64,000 nucleotides of DNA from Pseudomonadota bacterium (GCA_018262235.1 JAGTRY010000001.1:60277-124276); one strand, 5' to 3'; shown: positions 29,446 through 38,462, numbered from the stretch's first letter. The notes: generated by a model not told the origin, from the letters alone. Made by a program: numbers and translations.

Positions 29446-30320
29446 TTCAAACTCTCCACCACAAAGTCTTCCAGCGTCAGCTTCTGCACCTGCAGCGCGC
29501 CGCTGAGTTGGCTTTCCAGCGCCTCACGCGAAGCGCCTTGCGCCAGATCGACCAGCACCGCCGGCGCGGGCTCGCTGATCCGGCGCAGCAGGCCGGGGAA
29601 GTCCGGGACGTTCTTCACGGCCACGCCGGCCGGCAGGCGCCATAGTTCAATGTCGTCTTTCAGCGCATCCACCTCGCGCACGAAGCGCAGGCTGCCATGG
29701 TCGAGCAGGGCCACATGTGTCGCGAGGCGTTCCAGATCGCTGAGGATGTGGGTGGAGAAAAGCATGCTCATTCCGGTCTCGGCCTGCTGCTCGGCAAGGA
29801 TCGCGGCCACGGTGCGGCGCGCGATGGGATCGAGCGCGGCGACCGGCTCGTCGAGGATCAGCAGATCCGGCCGATGGGCCAGCGCGAGCACCAGTGCCAG
29901 CGCCTGCTGCTGGCCGACCGAGAGATCGCCAATGCGCTGATTGCTCACCAGTTGCAGGCGCTCCATCAACGCGATGGCATAAGCCTGATCCCACTTCGGC
30001 TGCCAGCCGCGATACATGTCCAGCATGCCGGCCACCGTGTAGCCGCCGGGCAAACCGGACTGCTGCGGCACGTAGCCGATGCGCTGCTTGGCGGCGGTGC
30101 TCAGCGTGCGGGCGTCTTCGCCGAAGAGCTTCACGCTGCCCGCATCCGGGATGCTCAGGCCCAGCAGCGTGCGGATCAGGGTGGTCTTGCCCGCGCCGTT
30201 GCGGCCGATCAAGCCGAGCGTGGCGCCCGCTTCCAGACGCAGCGAAACGCCACTCAGCGCGTAGCCATGGCCTTCGAAATGGCGCGTCAGGCCTTCGGTT
30301 TCAATCAGTGCAGCGTTCAT
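29442..30320 (-). CDS. ABC transporter ATP-binding protein
   Basis: A 292-residue ATPase that powers the adjoining permease. Walker A is GLIGRNGAGKTTLIRTLLG (about residues 36-54), the Q-loop is near VPQQSG, the signature is LSVGQQQALALVLALAHRP (the canonical LSGGQ has V for the first G), Walker B is DLLILDEPVAALDP, and the switch His is in STHIL. The last 80 residues form a small extra domain. ATGA overlaps link it to both the GntR gene and the membrane gene. Confidence 0.93.
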   Translation of the reverse strand: MNAALIETEGLTRHFEGHGYALSGVSLRLEAGATLGLIGRNGAGKTTLIRTLLGLSIPDAGSVKLFGEDARTLSTAAKQRIGYVPQQSGLPGGYTVAGMLDMYRGWQPKWDQAYAIALMERLQLVSNQRIGDLSVGQQQALALVLALAHRPDLLILDEPVAALDPIARRTVAAILAEQQAETGMSMLFSTHILSDLERLATHVALLDHGSLRFVREVDALKDDIELWRLPAGVAVKNVPDFPGLLRRISEPAPAVLVDLAQGASREALESQLSGALQVQKLTLEDFVVESLK

Positions 30321-30715
30321 TCTGCTTCCCCTTGTGATGAATTCTTGGTGTTGAATTGCGCGGCGACGGCCTCCAGCACCTGCTCCGGCGTCAGCCGCAG
30401 TTGCCGCGCCTGCTCGACGAGCTGGGCGATGGCTGGCGCGATCAGTGCCTGCGGTTCGGCGGATTGCTGACCGGCGGCTGCTACTGTCATGGCCGCACCA
30501 CGGTTGCGCTGCAGTACGCCTTCCGCCTCCAGCATCGCGTAGGCCTTGGAGACAGTCATGGCATTGACCGCATGTGCCGCTGCAATCGCCCGCACCGAGG
30601 GCAACTCGTCGCCCTCGGCCAGCTGGCCGCTGGCGATCAGCCGCCTCACCTGCGCCATGAGCTGGCGATAGATGGGGTCGGGGGCTTGCGGGTTGAAATG
30701 AAAACGACCTGGCAT
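30317..30715 (-). CDS. GntR-family (YtrA-like) regulator
   Basis: A short GntR regulator of 132 residues. The start at 30715 has AAGGAG eight bases upstream. The winged helix is visible in PIYRQLMAQVRRLIASGQLAEGDELPSVRAIAAAHAVNAMTVSKAYAMLEAEGVL (about 15-69), followed by only about 60 residues, two helices, as in the YtrA subgroup, which lacks a large effector domain. It probably represses its own operon by binding the large palindrome immediately upstream. Confidence 0.9.
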   Translation of the reverse strand: MPGRFHFNPQAPDPIYRQLMAQVRRLIASGQLAEGDELPSVRAIAAAHAVNAMTVSKAYAMLEAEGVLQRNRGAAMTVAAAGQQSAEPQALIAPAIAQLVEQARQLRLTPEQVLEAVAAQFNTKNSSQGEAE

Positions 30716-30720
30716 GTCAT

Positions 30721-30760
30721 GCACTCCTTGTGTATTAGTACAGTAATACACAAGGAGTGC
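30721..30760. promoter_or_regulatory. Perfect palindromic operator of the GntR/ABC operon
   Basis: Two perfect 17-base arms (GCACTCCTTGTGTATTA and its complement) flank a six-base spacer, GTACAG. The element starts six bases before the gntR ATG and contains its AAGGAG ribosome site. The core GTGTATTA/TAATACAC fits operators of YtrA-type GntR repressors. Repressor binding would block both transcription start and, in the RNA, possibly translation through the hairpin. Confidence 0.75.
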
Positions 30761-30804
30761 GATATGCAAGCGGTTTTTCCAGGCGGCATCTTTGCAAACA
30801 ACAA

Positions 30805-30823
30805 CGGGCCGCATTGCGGCCCG
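30805..30823 (-). terminator. Hairpin downstream of the pectinase gene
   Basis: A nine-base perfect stem (CGGGCCGCA and its complement) with a one-base centre, followed on the minus strand by TTGTTGTTTG. It lies 47 bases after the GH28 stop codon and fits a weak intrinsic terminator. Confidence 0.45.
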
Positions 30824-30869
30824 CCATACTCAGCAGAATCCCGGGCGCTTCCCGGGCGGGTCTGAAAAC

Positions 30870-32744
30870 TTACTTCGGTGCCGGTATCTGGATGTTTTCC
30901 AGCTTGATGTCCGGCGCATTCTTGATCGAAAGCGGATCAGCCTTGCCCGCGTAATCCTCGAAGCGGATGTTGCGCAGCACGCCTTCCTTGAGACCATCGA
31001 TCTTGATCGAAGAGGTATTGATGAGCAGCAGGTCATCGATGGTGATGCGTTCATGGAAGGCTTGCGACTTGATGTCACCCTGCACTTCGACGGCCTTGAA
31101 ATCCACCACGGTCATCTCGCGTTTCGGCCCTTGCGGAATCGGCGTGGGCTGCCAGTCCGGAGTGAATTCGAGGGAGTTGTGCAGCACCTTGATGTCCTGG
31201 AAGCGTGCGGATTGTTTGGCCGGCACGTAATCGAGCAGCAGGTTCACGTCGCTGTATTCGAGCGTGAAGATGAAGCCTTCGCGCTGCAGATCACGGTGGG
31301 CGTTATCGCGATAGACGATGTGGCGACCACCGCCGCCGTTGAGGTTGTTGCTCTTGGCGCGCAGACCGATCCAGGTGAGATGGGCCACGTTATCCTCGGC
31401 GAGGATGTCTTCGATCCAGGCGCCGGTGTGACTGCCGATCACCACCGTGCCGTGGCCGCGCCGCATGTAGTTGTTGAAGATCCAGGCATCACGCTGCGGT
31501 TCCTGTTTGGCCGCTTCCTCGCCAGTGCCCGCTGCGAAGTTCACGCAGTCATCCCCGGTGTCGAAGAAGCTGTTGAAGACCATCACGTGCTCGCTGTTGC
31601 CGAACTCGATTCCATCAGCATTGTTGGCATCCCAGGTCTTGATCTGGACACCATTGACGGCGACCTGCTCGCTCTCCAGCACCATGATGCCGTGGAAAGC
31701 CGGGTTCACGATGTTGATGCCGGCAACATACAGATTGTGCACACCACGCAGCGTCATCAGGCTGGAACGGCGCTGGCTGTAGGCGGCGCCCAGGGGCAGG
31801 CCTTCCGCAACAGCCTGGTTGACCTGGGTTGCGGCCAGAATGCCGAGATTCTTGTAGGTGCTGTTGGTACCGAACACGTATTGCGGAATCTCGGCACCCA
31901 CTTCATCTTTGAGACTGGCTTGCGGCGCACGCTTCCAGCCGTTGCCATCAATCGTTCCCTTGCCGACGATGCGGATGTTGCGGAACGCACCGGCAGTCCG
32001 GCGCGAACGATCCAGGGCGTTGATCAGTGACGGCGGGCGCTGGGTGGTGGAGTAGGTGTACAGCGTGTAGCCCATGCTCACCGGATAATCTTCGGCACGT
32101 TCGGAGCCAAGCAGCGTCGCCCCTTCGCTCACTTCCAGGGTGAGATTACTCTTGAGAAACAAGGCGCCACTCTTGAACACGCCCTTCGGCACAAACACCG
32201 TACCACCAGCCGGGCAGGCGGTGATGGTGTCCTGGATTGCCGAGGTGTTCAGCGTCTTGCCATCGCCCACGGCGCCATGCGCGGTGATGTCGCAACGCGG
32301 CGACGGTGGCGTGGTGCGCAGTTTGACCGGTTTGCTCGGGGCAGACAGCGAACCATCGGCATGCAGCGCGCGAACCGAGAAGCTGTATTCGGTATCCGGC
32401 TTGAGGCCATCCGCCGTGAAACTGTGCTGGTCGATCTTGACCTGCCTGTCGCCCTTGTACGCACCATAGAAGGCTTTGACATAAGGTGCCGCAGGCGAGA
32501 AACGGGCTGCATTGTCGCGCGCCGTGCCAATGGCTTTGCCATTCAGGAAGACGCGGTAATCGACAACCGTCGCGTAATCGGCCGGCTTTTGCCAGACCAG
32601 TACCGCGCTGTGATCATCAACGGCCAGCGCCGGCACGCGCAGGCCGGTCGGCGCGGCACCTGCTGCATTGGCCAGACCCGGCAGGGCCAGACAGAGGGCG
32701 CCCAACAATGCCCCGGGCACCAGGAGACGGCGGGTATATGACAT
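30870..32744 (-). CDS. Secreted GH28 pectinase, exo-polygalacturonase type, with fibronectin III domain
   Basis: A 624-residue exported glycosidase that releases galacturonate units from pectate. GGAGGAAG precedes the ATG. The signal peptide is MSYTRRLLVPGALLGALCLA, cleaved near A-N-A-A. A fibronectin III-like domain occupies about residues 33-145, and then a GH28 right-handed beta-helix follows: NADG near 373 (usual NTD), DD near 397, GHG near 429 and R-A-K near 465, the four active-site motifs. The added N-terminal domain is typical of exo-acting PehX enzymes. It stands alone, not in a pectin operon; a PL1 lyase lies 15 kb away. Confidence 0.92.
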   Translation of the reverse strand: MSYTRRLLVPGALLGALCLALPGLANAAGAAPTGLRVPALAVDDHSAVLVWQKPADYATVVDYRVFLNGKAIGTARDNAARFSPAAPYVKAFYGAYKGDRQVKIDQHSFTADGLKPDTEYSFSVRALHADGSLSAPSKPVKLRTTPPSPRCDITAHGAVGDGKTLNTSAIQDTITACPAGGTVFVPKGVFKSGALFLKSNLTLEVSEGATLLGSERAEDYPVSMGYTLYTYSTTQRPPSLINALDRSRRTAGAFRNIRIVGKGTIDGNGWKRAPQASLKDEVGAEIPQYVFGTNSTYKNLGILAATQVNQAVAEGLPLGAAYSQRRSSLMTLRGVHNLYVAGINIVNPAFHGIMVLESEQVAVNGVQIKTWDANNADGIEFGNSEHVMVFNSFFDTGDDCVNFAAGTGEEAAKQEPQRDAWIFNNYMRRGHGTVVIGSHTGAWIEDILAEDNVAHLTWIGLRAKSNNLNGGGGRHIVYRDNAHRDLQREGFIFTLEYSDVNLLLDYVPAKQSARFQDIKVLHNSLEFTPDWQPTPIPQGPKREMTVVDFKAVEVQGDIKSQAFHERITIDDLLLINTSSIKIDGLKEGVLRNIRFEDYAGKADPLSIKNAPDIKLENIQIPAPK

Positions 32745-32950
32745 GTCTTCCTCCAGTATCTTCTTGTGCCCCGATAGTAGCGCGGGTCGAACGCAATCGT
32801 GCGGAGAATGCAGACAAAGCAGGCATGCTCCGTGGCGCCAGACTGATCGATGATCGCCTGCGCAGCCTCAAGGTCTCGCAGGAACTGCGCTCTCCCCGGC
32901 TTGTCACACGCTACACTTGCCACCGCCCATCTCCTTTCTGGGAAATCCTC

Positions 32951-33697
32951 ATGCGCCATTTGCTCGTCCCCTTGCTCAGCTTTGCTTGTTCCGCCGCCTT
33001 CGCGTATTCCGGTCCTGCCGAGGTCGTTCAGAATTTCTATACCGCCCGTCTGGCGAGTCAGAACAGCGGCGTGCCCAGTGGACGCGAGCTTGCCGATTTC
33101 TCGACCTATCTCGGCCCGGAACTGGTCTGCCTGCTGGGTGCCGCGCTGCGCTACGACGACAAGTTCGAACTGGCGCACCCTGGTGAAAAACCGCCCTTCG
33201 CTGAAGGCGATCTGTACTCCAGCAGCGTTGAGATTCCGACCCGTTTCACACTGGGCGCGCTGCACATGCAAGGGGGCAGCGCGAGCCTGCCGGTACACTT
33301 CTATCTGGATCAGGCCGACAAGCCGGATACCCAGGGCTGGCAGGATCTGGTCCACCTCAAGGTGATCCGGAAACGCTGGCAGATCACCGACATCGAATAC
33401 CAGGGCGGCACCGCGTTCGGCAACCAGGGCCAATTGTTCAGCAAGTTGCGCGAAACGCTGGTAAAAGCCACGCCGGTCGCGGGCTGGAACGTGCGCGAAC
33501 TGGATTCCTGCACGCTGGACAAGGTGGCGCCGGCCAAGTCCAAGAGCAAGGCCAAGGGCAAGCACGCCACGAAAGGCAAAAGCAAAGTGGCCGGCAAGAG
33601 CAAGGCTGTGGGCAAGAGCAAAACCGTCAGCAAAAGCACCACCCCGCGCAAGGCCAGCGCAGCCACCGCCAGCAAGAAGAAAACCCAACACCACTGA
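32951..33697 (+). CDS. Secreted protein with Lys-rich repetitive tail
   Basis: A 248-residue exported protein. The signal peptide MRHLLVPLLSFACSAAFAYS is cleaved after AFA. Residues 20-190 form a folded domain of the DUF3828 type (EVVQNFYTARL, FSTYLGPELVCLLGAAL and the closing RKRWQITDIEYQGG), seen in periplasmic proteins of unknown role. From about residue 195 the chain turns into a Lys/Ser/Ala-rich tail with repeated K-S-K and G-K-S-K units and ends KKKTQHH. The tail may bind nucleic acid or anionic envelope polymers; that is inference. It is divergent from the pectinase. Confidence 0.7.
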   Translation: MRHLLVPLLSFACSAAFAYSGPAEVVQNFYTARLASQNSGVPSGRELADFSTYLGPELVCLLGAALRYDDKFELAHPGEKPPFAEGDLYSSSVEIPTRFTLGALHMQGGSASLPVHFYLDQADKPDTQGWQDLVHLKVIRKRWQITDIEYQGGTAFGNQGQLFSKLRETLVKATPVAGWNVRELDSCTLDKVAPAKSKSKAKGKHATKGKSKVAGKSKAVGKSKTVSKSTTPRKASAATASKKKTQHH

Positions 33698-33708
33698 GTC
33701 TGTTTAGC

Positions 33709-33731
33709 CCACACCGCATCTAGCGGTGTGG
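33709..33731. terminator. Bidirectional terminator hairpin
   Basis: A nine-base stem (CCACACCGC with its complement GCGGTGTGG) around a five-base loop lies between two convergent genes, followed on the plus strand by CTTGTCCTT. It could stop transcription from both sides. Confidence 0.45.
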
Positions 33732-33738
33732 CTTGTCC

Positions 33739-34509
33739 TTAACTCGTCAGGCGTGCGTGAATTGCCCCGAGCCGGCGCTGCAGGATCGCGCAGATAGCAG
33801 CCTCGTCTTCCGCCAGCGGACGAACCGGCACCAGATCCATTACGCGACTGGGTGCCAGATCACTGGCAAACAGGGTGTCGACCGCGCCGTGCAGCATGCT
33901 CGCCAGCGCGGCACGGGCCAGTGGTGCGTCCATGCCGAAGTGCTCAGCCAGACGCCGCACCTCTTCGAACTGGAACCAGAAATAGGTAGGCCCCATCGCG
34001 CTGATCACCGCACAGGTTTCGATCAGTTCATCAGCCACGACAGGCGCAACCCCCAGCGGCGCAAGCAGCGTCAGCAAAGCCTCGCGCGCCTGTGCCGGGA
34101 GCCCTTCTGAAAATGCCACCGGGTTGAATCCGGCGCCAATGATGGCCGGCGCATTCGGATTCATGCGCGCCACGCGGGCAAAACCTCCGAGCCTTTCCTG
34201 CAAGGCTGGCAAGCGCAGCTTCGGCGCCAGCGACACAACCAGCGCATCAGGGCGCAGGTGTAACGCAACTTGCGCCAGCGTTTCGCCCATCACCGGTGGA
34301 TGCAGAGCCGCAAACACCAGCGCCTGCCCGGCAACTTCCGCCAGACTGGCTGCATGCACTTGTGGGAACGCGGCTTGCAGCGCGTCCAGGGCTTCGGCCG
34401 AGGCATCGAAAACATAGACCGGGGGCAATTGCGTACTAGCGTGCCGCCAGCCTCCAAGCATGATGTGCGCAATCCGCCCTGCCCCGATGAAACCGATGGA
34501 CTCCAACAT
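33739..34509 (-). CDS. ProC-like NAD(P)-binding oxidoreductase
   Basis: A 256-residue protein of the pyrroline-5-carboxylate reductase fold. The start at 34509 has AAGGAGG six bases upstream. The Rossmann motif is SIGFIGAGRIAHIMLGGW, and VARMNPNAPAIIGAGFNPVAF corresponds to the ProC MPNTPxxxxxG segment. The ProC active-site stretch SGSGPAY is changed to ISAMGPTYFW, so proline synthesis is doubtful. An F420- or NADP-dependent reductase or a dehydrogenase of unknown substrate is an alternative. No pathway neighbours help. Confidence 0.75.
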   Translation of the reverse strand: MLESIGFIGAGRIAHIMLGGWRHASTQLPPVYVFDASAEALDALQAAFPQVHAASLAEVAGQALVFAALHPPVMGETLAQVALHLRPDALVVSLAPKLRLPALQERLGGFARVARMNPNAPAIIGAGFNPVAFSEGLPAQAREALLTLLAPLGVAPVVADELIETCAVISAMGPTYFWFQFEEVRRLAEHFGMDAPLARAALASMLHGAVDTLFASDLAPSRVMDLVPVRPLAEDEAAICAILQRRLGAIHARLTS

Positions 34510-34604
34510 GACGACCTCCTTGTAAAAATCAGGCGTAAAACGCCCCTGCCAGCCTTGCCGGCATAATGACAAACAGATTGACAGAAATCTTCAGCGGAGG
34601 CGGG

Positions 34605-34835
34605 TCAGGCGAGCCAGCTCTCGACTTCGGCCACACTCGGCAGCTTGCCGGTGGACACCAGCTTGCCATCCAGCGCCACGCCCGGCGTGCTCATCACGCC
34701 GGCCGCCGCCATCACGGCGTAATCCGTGACTTTCTCCAGCTCGACCGGAATGCCGTGCGCACTAAGGGTTTGCTCGACGACCTCGGCGGTTTTCTGGCAG
34801 CGTGCGCAGCCCGGTCCGTAGACGGTGACTTTCAT
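34605..34835 (-). CDS. Mini-thioredoxin, redox-active disulfide protein 2 type
   Basis: A 76-residue thioredoxin-fold protein. AGGAG precedes the ATG at 34835. The redox motif is CARC (Cys10 and Cys13) within VTVYGPGCARCQKTA, and the cis-Pro loop is VMSTPGVALDG. This short form belongs to the redox-active disulfide protein 2 group, often encoded beside YraQ-type permeases, as here (13 bases downstream of the permease gene). A cytoplasmic partner role for the permease is inferred. Confidence 0.88.
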   Translation of the reverse strand: MKVTVYGPGCARCQKTAEVVEQTLSAHGIPVELEKVTDYAVMAAAGVMSTPGVALDGKLVSTGKLPSVAEVESWLA

Positions 34836-34848
34836 GGTGTTTCTCCTC

Positions 34849-35895
34849 TCACAAGACAGCGTTGAAAACATAACCAACCAGCATGATTCCGCAGGCCACC
34901 ACACCGGCGAAAGTGGCGATCAGGCGTGGCTTGAGCGCACGCCGCAAGATGATCATCTCGGGGGCCGAGAGTGCGATCACGCTCATCATGAAAGCCAGCA
35001 CGGTACCCAGCGCCGCACCCTTGCCGATCAGCGCCTGCACGATCGGGATAATGCCTGCAGCATTGGTGTAGAGCGGCACGCCCAGGACCACTGCCACCGG
35101 CACGGACCACCAGACATCGCGCCCCATGATCGCGACAAGAAAGTCCTCCGGCACATAGCCATGGATGCCGGCGCCAAGGGCGATCCCTAAAATCACGTAA
35201 GGCCACACCTTGCCGACGATCTCGCGCACATGGCGGCCCCCCGCGTCAAAGCGCTGCAGCCAGCTCATGTGCAGATCCGGCGCCCGGACTTCGCCGCGCG
35301 CAATCTTCTGCACCCAGTCCTCCAGATGGCGCTCCATCCTGAGCTGACCGATCACGAGGCCAGCGATGATCGCCACCAGCAGCCCCATCATCAGATACAG
35401 CAGCGCGACCTGCCAGCCGAACATGCCGAACAGCAGAACCAGCGCAACTTCATTGACCATCGGCGCCGCGATCAGGAAGGAGAAGGTCACCCCCAGCGGC
35501 ACGCCGGCCGACAGGAAGCCGATGAACAGAGGCACCGCCGAACAGGAACAGAACGGCGTGACGATACCCAGACTCGCCGCCAGGACATTGCCGACCCCGG
35601 CGCGCTTGCCCGAGAGCAGCGCACGCGTGCGCTCGGGCGCAAAGAAAGTCTGGATCACGCCCATCAGGAACACGATGCCGGTGAGCAGCAGCAGGACTTT
35701 CGGCGTGTCGTAACAGAAGAAACGCAGGGCTTCGCCAAAGTGAGTGGCGCGGCTCAATCCCAACGCCTCGACGAACCACGCTGCAGCAGTGTCCAGGCGG
35801 CTGTAGACCAGCCACCACAAAGGAATGGCGACGGCCAGGGCGATGCACCAGCGTGTCAGGCGGTGTGCGTCAGAGGGTGAACTAGGCGTATTCAT
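34849..35895 (-). CDS. YraQ/ArsP-type permease (DUF318)
   Basis: A 348-residue inner membrane protein with about eight to ten helices. The start at 35895 gives MNTPSSPSDAHRLTRWCIAL. The family motif TPFCSCSAVPLFIGFLSAGVPLG is intact, repeated in the second half as VPLYTNAAGIIPIVQALIGKG. Relatives include ArsP, which exports trivalent organoarsenicals, and uncharacterised metal or organic acid transporters. The paired mini-thioredoxin gene suggests a thiol or metalloid link. It lies 3 kb from the ars cluster but is not contiguous with it. Confidence 0.88.
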   Translation of the reverse strand: MNTPSSPSDAHRLTRWCIALAVAIPLWWLVYSRLDTAAAWFVEALGLSRATHFGEALRFFCYDTPKVLLLLTGIVFLMGVIQTFFAPERTRALLSGKRAGVGNVLAASLGIVTPFCSCSAVPLFIGFLSAGVPLGVTFSFLIAAPMVNEVALVLLFGMFGWQVALLYLMMGLLVAIIAGLVIGQLRMERHLEDWVQKIARGEVRAPDLHMSWLQRFDAGGRHVREIVGKVWPYVILGIALGAGIHGYVPEDFLVAIMGRDVWWSVPVAVVLGVPLYTNAAGIIPIVQALIGKGAALGTVLAFMMSVIALSAPEMIILRRALKPRLIATFAGVVACGIMLVGYVFNAVL

Positions 35896-36012
35896 TGCGG
35901 CATCCCGGGTTCGGCAGAACTTTGCAGATACCGGGAAGACGCAGGCGGGCCGAAAAGGATGCAGGGGATGGCAGGATTTTTTGCGGGGCGATCCCCTGAC
36001 GCCCAAACGACG

Positions 36013-36050
36013 CGCCCCGGTGACAGGCCATGCAGGCTGTCACCGGGGCG
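36013..36050 (-). terminator. Strong hairpin after the amino acid permease gene
   Basis: A perfect 14-base stem (CGCCCCGGTGACAG and its complement) with a ten-base loop lies 22 bases past the permease stop. The U tract is short on either strand (TTT on minus, TTTT on plus), so it is a plausible but not classical intrinsic terminator. Confidence 0.5.
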
Positions 36051-36071
36051 TTTTGGCAGATGAGCGTGGGC

Positions 36072-37619
36072 TCAGGAAGCCTGGGCAGGCACGACGGCGC
36101 CGATGGCGTCGTCATCGTCATCCGCCTCATCGGCACTGTCAGCGCGGCGGGGATTGCTGTCACTGACCAGGTCGATGTTCGACAAGGGAATCAGGCGGGT
36201 CTTGTGCTTGGCGCGATATCCCAGCCAGATCAGCAGGAACAGCGGAATCCCGATATAAGTGGCGGCGATGCTCATCCAGTCGATCCGGTCGGCAGTGAAG
36301 GCCTGGTAGTTCTGGCCAAGCGTGATCACCAGGCACAAGGCAAAGGCAAACAGCGGACCGAAGGGGAAGAAGGGCGAGCGGTAAGGCAGCACGCCCATGT
36401 CACGCCCCTGCAGCACATAAGCCCGGCGAAAGCGGAAATGGCAGATTGCGATACCCAGCCAGGCGATGAAACCCGTCATGCCTGAAGTATTGAGCAACCA
36501 CAGATAGACGGTTTGATCGCCAAACACCGAGGTCAGGAAACACAGGGCACCGATCAGGGTGGTGGCGTACAGCGCATTCAACGGCACGCCTGATTTTGAC
36601 AGCTGCGCAAATACCGCGGGCGCCTTGCCCTCGCGGGCCAGCGAATACAGCATGCGGGCCGACGCATACATGCCGGAGTTCCCCGCCGACAGGATCGCGG
36701 TGAGGATCACCGTGTTCATCAGGCTCGCCGCCAGGGCGATACCGGCGCGCTGGAACACCAGCGTAAAGGGGCTGACGCCAACATCGGTGACGTCGCTCTT
36801 GAGCAGATTCGGATCGGTGTAGGGAATCAGCAGACCGATGATCAGGATCGCGAAGACATAGAACAGCAGGATCCGCCAGAACACCTGACGCACCGCGCGC
36901 GGGATGGTCTTGCCGGGGTTTTCCGATTCGCCAGCGGCAATCCCGATCAGCTCGGTCCCCTGGAAGGAGAAGCCGGCAATCATCGCTACACCGATCATGG
37001 TGGACAACCCGCCCACGAAAGGCGCATCACCACTGGTGAAGTTACCCAACTGCACGGTGTGGCTGCCATCCATCAAGCCGAAGATCATCATCAAGCCGAC
37101 GCCGATGAACACGATCACGGTGGCCACCTTGATCAGCGAGAACCAATACTCGCCTTCACCGAAACCTTTGACCGAAATGGCATTGAGGGCAAACATGACG
37201 GCCAGGAAGATGCCGCTCCACACCACGCCGGGCACTTCCGGAAACCAGTATTTCATGACGATGCTGGCTGCCGACAATTCCACGGCAATCGTCACCGCCC
37301 AGTTGTACCAATAGTTCCAGCCGAGCGCGAAACCGAAAGCCGGATCAACGAAGCGGCTACCATAGGTGGAAAACGAGCCGGCCACCGGCATGTAGGCAGC
37401 CATCTCGCCAAGACTGGTCATCAGGAAATACACCATCAGCCCGATCAAGGCATAGGCAAGCAAGGCCCCACCCGGCCCGGCCTGGGCCACAGAGGCGCCA
37501 GAGGCCACGAACAGGCCGGTTCCGATGGAACCGCCGATCGCGATCATGCTGAGGTGACGGGTGCGCAAGCTGCGACGCAGCCCTCCTGGTGCAGCGGGTG
37601 CGGACGCGGATTGTGTCAT
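36072..37619 (-). CDS. APC-family amino acid permease (LysP-like)
   Basis: A 515-residue, 12-helix amino acid transporter. The start at 37619 is preferred since upstream residues are not protein-like. Family motifs are LRTRHLSMIAIGGSIGTGLFVASG, GEMAAYMPVAGSFSTYGSRFVDP, GTELIGIAAGESENPGKTIPRAV and LSAGNSGMYASARMLYSLA. These match the LysP branch (lysine-specific permease) well, but closely related members carry other amino acids. The C-terminus ends in an acidic run (ADEADDDDDA). Single gene, with a strong hairpin downstream. Confidence 0.88.
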   Translation of the reverse strand: MTQSASAPAAPGGLRRSLRTRHLSMIAIGGSIGTGLFVASGASVAQAGPGGALLAYALIGLMVYFLMTSLGEMAAYMPVAGSFSTYGSRFVDPAFGFALGWNYWYNWAVTIAVELSAASIVMKYWFPEVPGVVWSGIFLAVMFALNAISVKGFGEGEYWFSLIKVATVIVFIGVGLMMIFGLMDGSHTVQLGNFTSGDAPFVGGLSTMIGVAMIAGFSFQGTELIGIAAGESENPGKTIPRAVRQVFWRILLFYVFAILIIGLLIPYTDPNLLKSDVTDVGVSPFTLVFQRAGIALAASLMNTVILTAILSAGNSGMYASARMLYSLAREGKAPAVFAQLSKSGVPLNALYATTLIGALCFLTSVFGDQTVYLWLLNTSGMTGFIAWLGIAICHFRFRRAYVLQGRDMGVLPYRSPFFPFGPLFAFALCLVITLGQNYQAFTADRIDWMSIAATYIGIPLFLLIWLGYRAKHKTRLIPLSNIDLVSDSNPRRADSADEADDDDDAIGAVVPAQAS

Positions 37620-37832
37620 TTTCAGGATCTCATCGGACTTCCGTAGGCCGGCCTGCATGCAGCAGATCCTGCCCGGAAAGCGCGGCATGTTAGCACTCTC
37701 ACGCACCCCTCTGGTGCGAGAGAACAGGGGCGCTCACCCCGCACTGCAATGAAGCACCCTTGCCGGTGCCGGGAACCATTCGCACCGGACAGGCTCGAAG
37801 TGACCACCTTTTCCTTTCCTGCGGGCATTCAC

Positions 37833-38351
37833 ATGTGGTCTGACATTCTTCTCCAGCGCCCCCGCCTGAGCTTGCTGGTGCTGGGTAGCAGCTGTCTGGC
37901 GGTGGTGGCCGCGGTAGCGGCGCTCGGTACATGGTTCCAGCTCGAAGTCTGTGCGATGTGCTGGTTCCAGCGTCTGGTCCTTTTGCTGGCCGGGACCGGA
38001 TTCCTGCTGGCTGCGGCCTGGCCACGTGCTCAACGCGTCACCCTGCGCCTGGGCGAATTCGGTTTGCTGCTGGGCCTGGCAAGTGCTGCGCGCCAGACCT
38101 ATCTGCTGTTCCACATCGATTCCGCCAGCGGCAGTTGCGGCGCCGGCCTGCTGTATTACCTGCAGATCGGCAATTACGAAGCCTTCTTCCGTGCCGGTCT
38201 GCTTGGCGGGCTGGACTGCGCCACCCACCAGCCCCTGATCCTCGGCCTGTACCTGCCGCAATGGAGCCTGCTGGCGTTCTGCGGCCTGCTTGCCGCGTAT
38301 GCCGCAGGGATGCTCGTGTGCGCCCGCAATGGACGAAGCCGGCAGCCCTGA
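37833..38351 (+). CDS. dsbB: Disulfide bond formation protein DsbB
   Basis: An inner membrane protein that reoxidises DsbA and passes the electrons to ubiquinone. It has 172 residues and four helices. The two redox pairs are intact and almost at the E. coli positions: Cys40 and Cys43 (EVCAMCWFQR) in the first periplasmic loop, Cys102 and Cys129 in the second (SGSCGAG, GGLDCAT). The start at 37833 (MWSDILLQRPRL) is preferred; earlier residues are non-protein-like. Confidence 0.95.
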   Translation: MWSDILLQRPRLSLLVLGSSCLAVVAAVAALGTWFQLEVCAMCWFQRLVLLLAGTGFLLAAAWPRAQRVTLRLGEFGLLLGLASAARQTYLLFHIDSASGSCGAGLLYYLQIGNYEAFFRAGLLGGLDCATHQPLILGLYLPQWSLLAFCGLLAAYAAGMLVCARNGRSRQP

Positions 38352-38462
38352 CCAGGCTTGCGATGCCGTGGCCCGGGCAAGCCGCCGCAACGGCCTTCTC
38401 CATCTGCGCCGCGGCGGGGTATCCTTCAGCATCCTGATTCTTCGCCTTGCCAGGGCCTGTTC

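Noticed and set aside
38352..38462. Possible fluoride riboswitch ahead of crcB
   Set aside because: I compared the region with the known motif and did not find its conserved stems; the gap is short and GC-rich.
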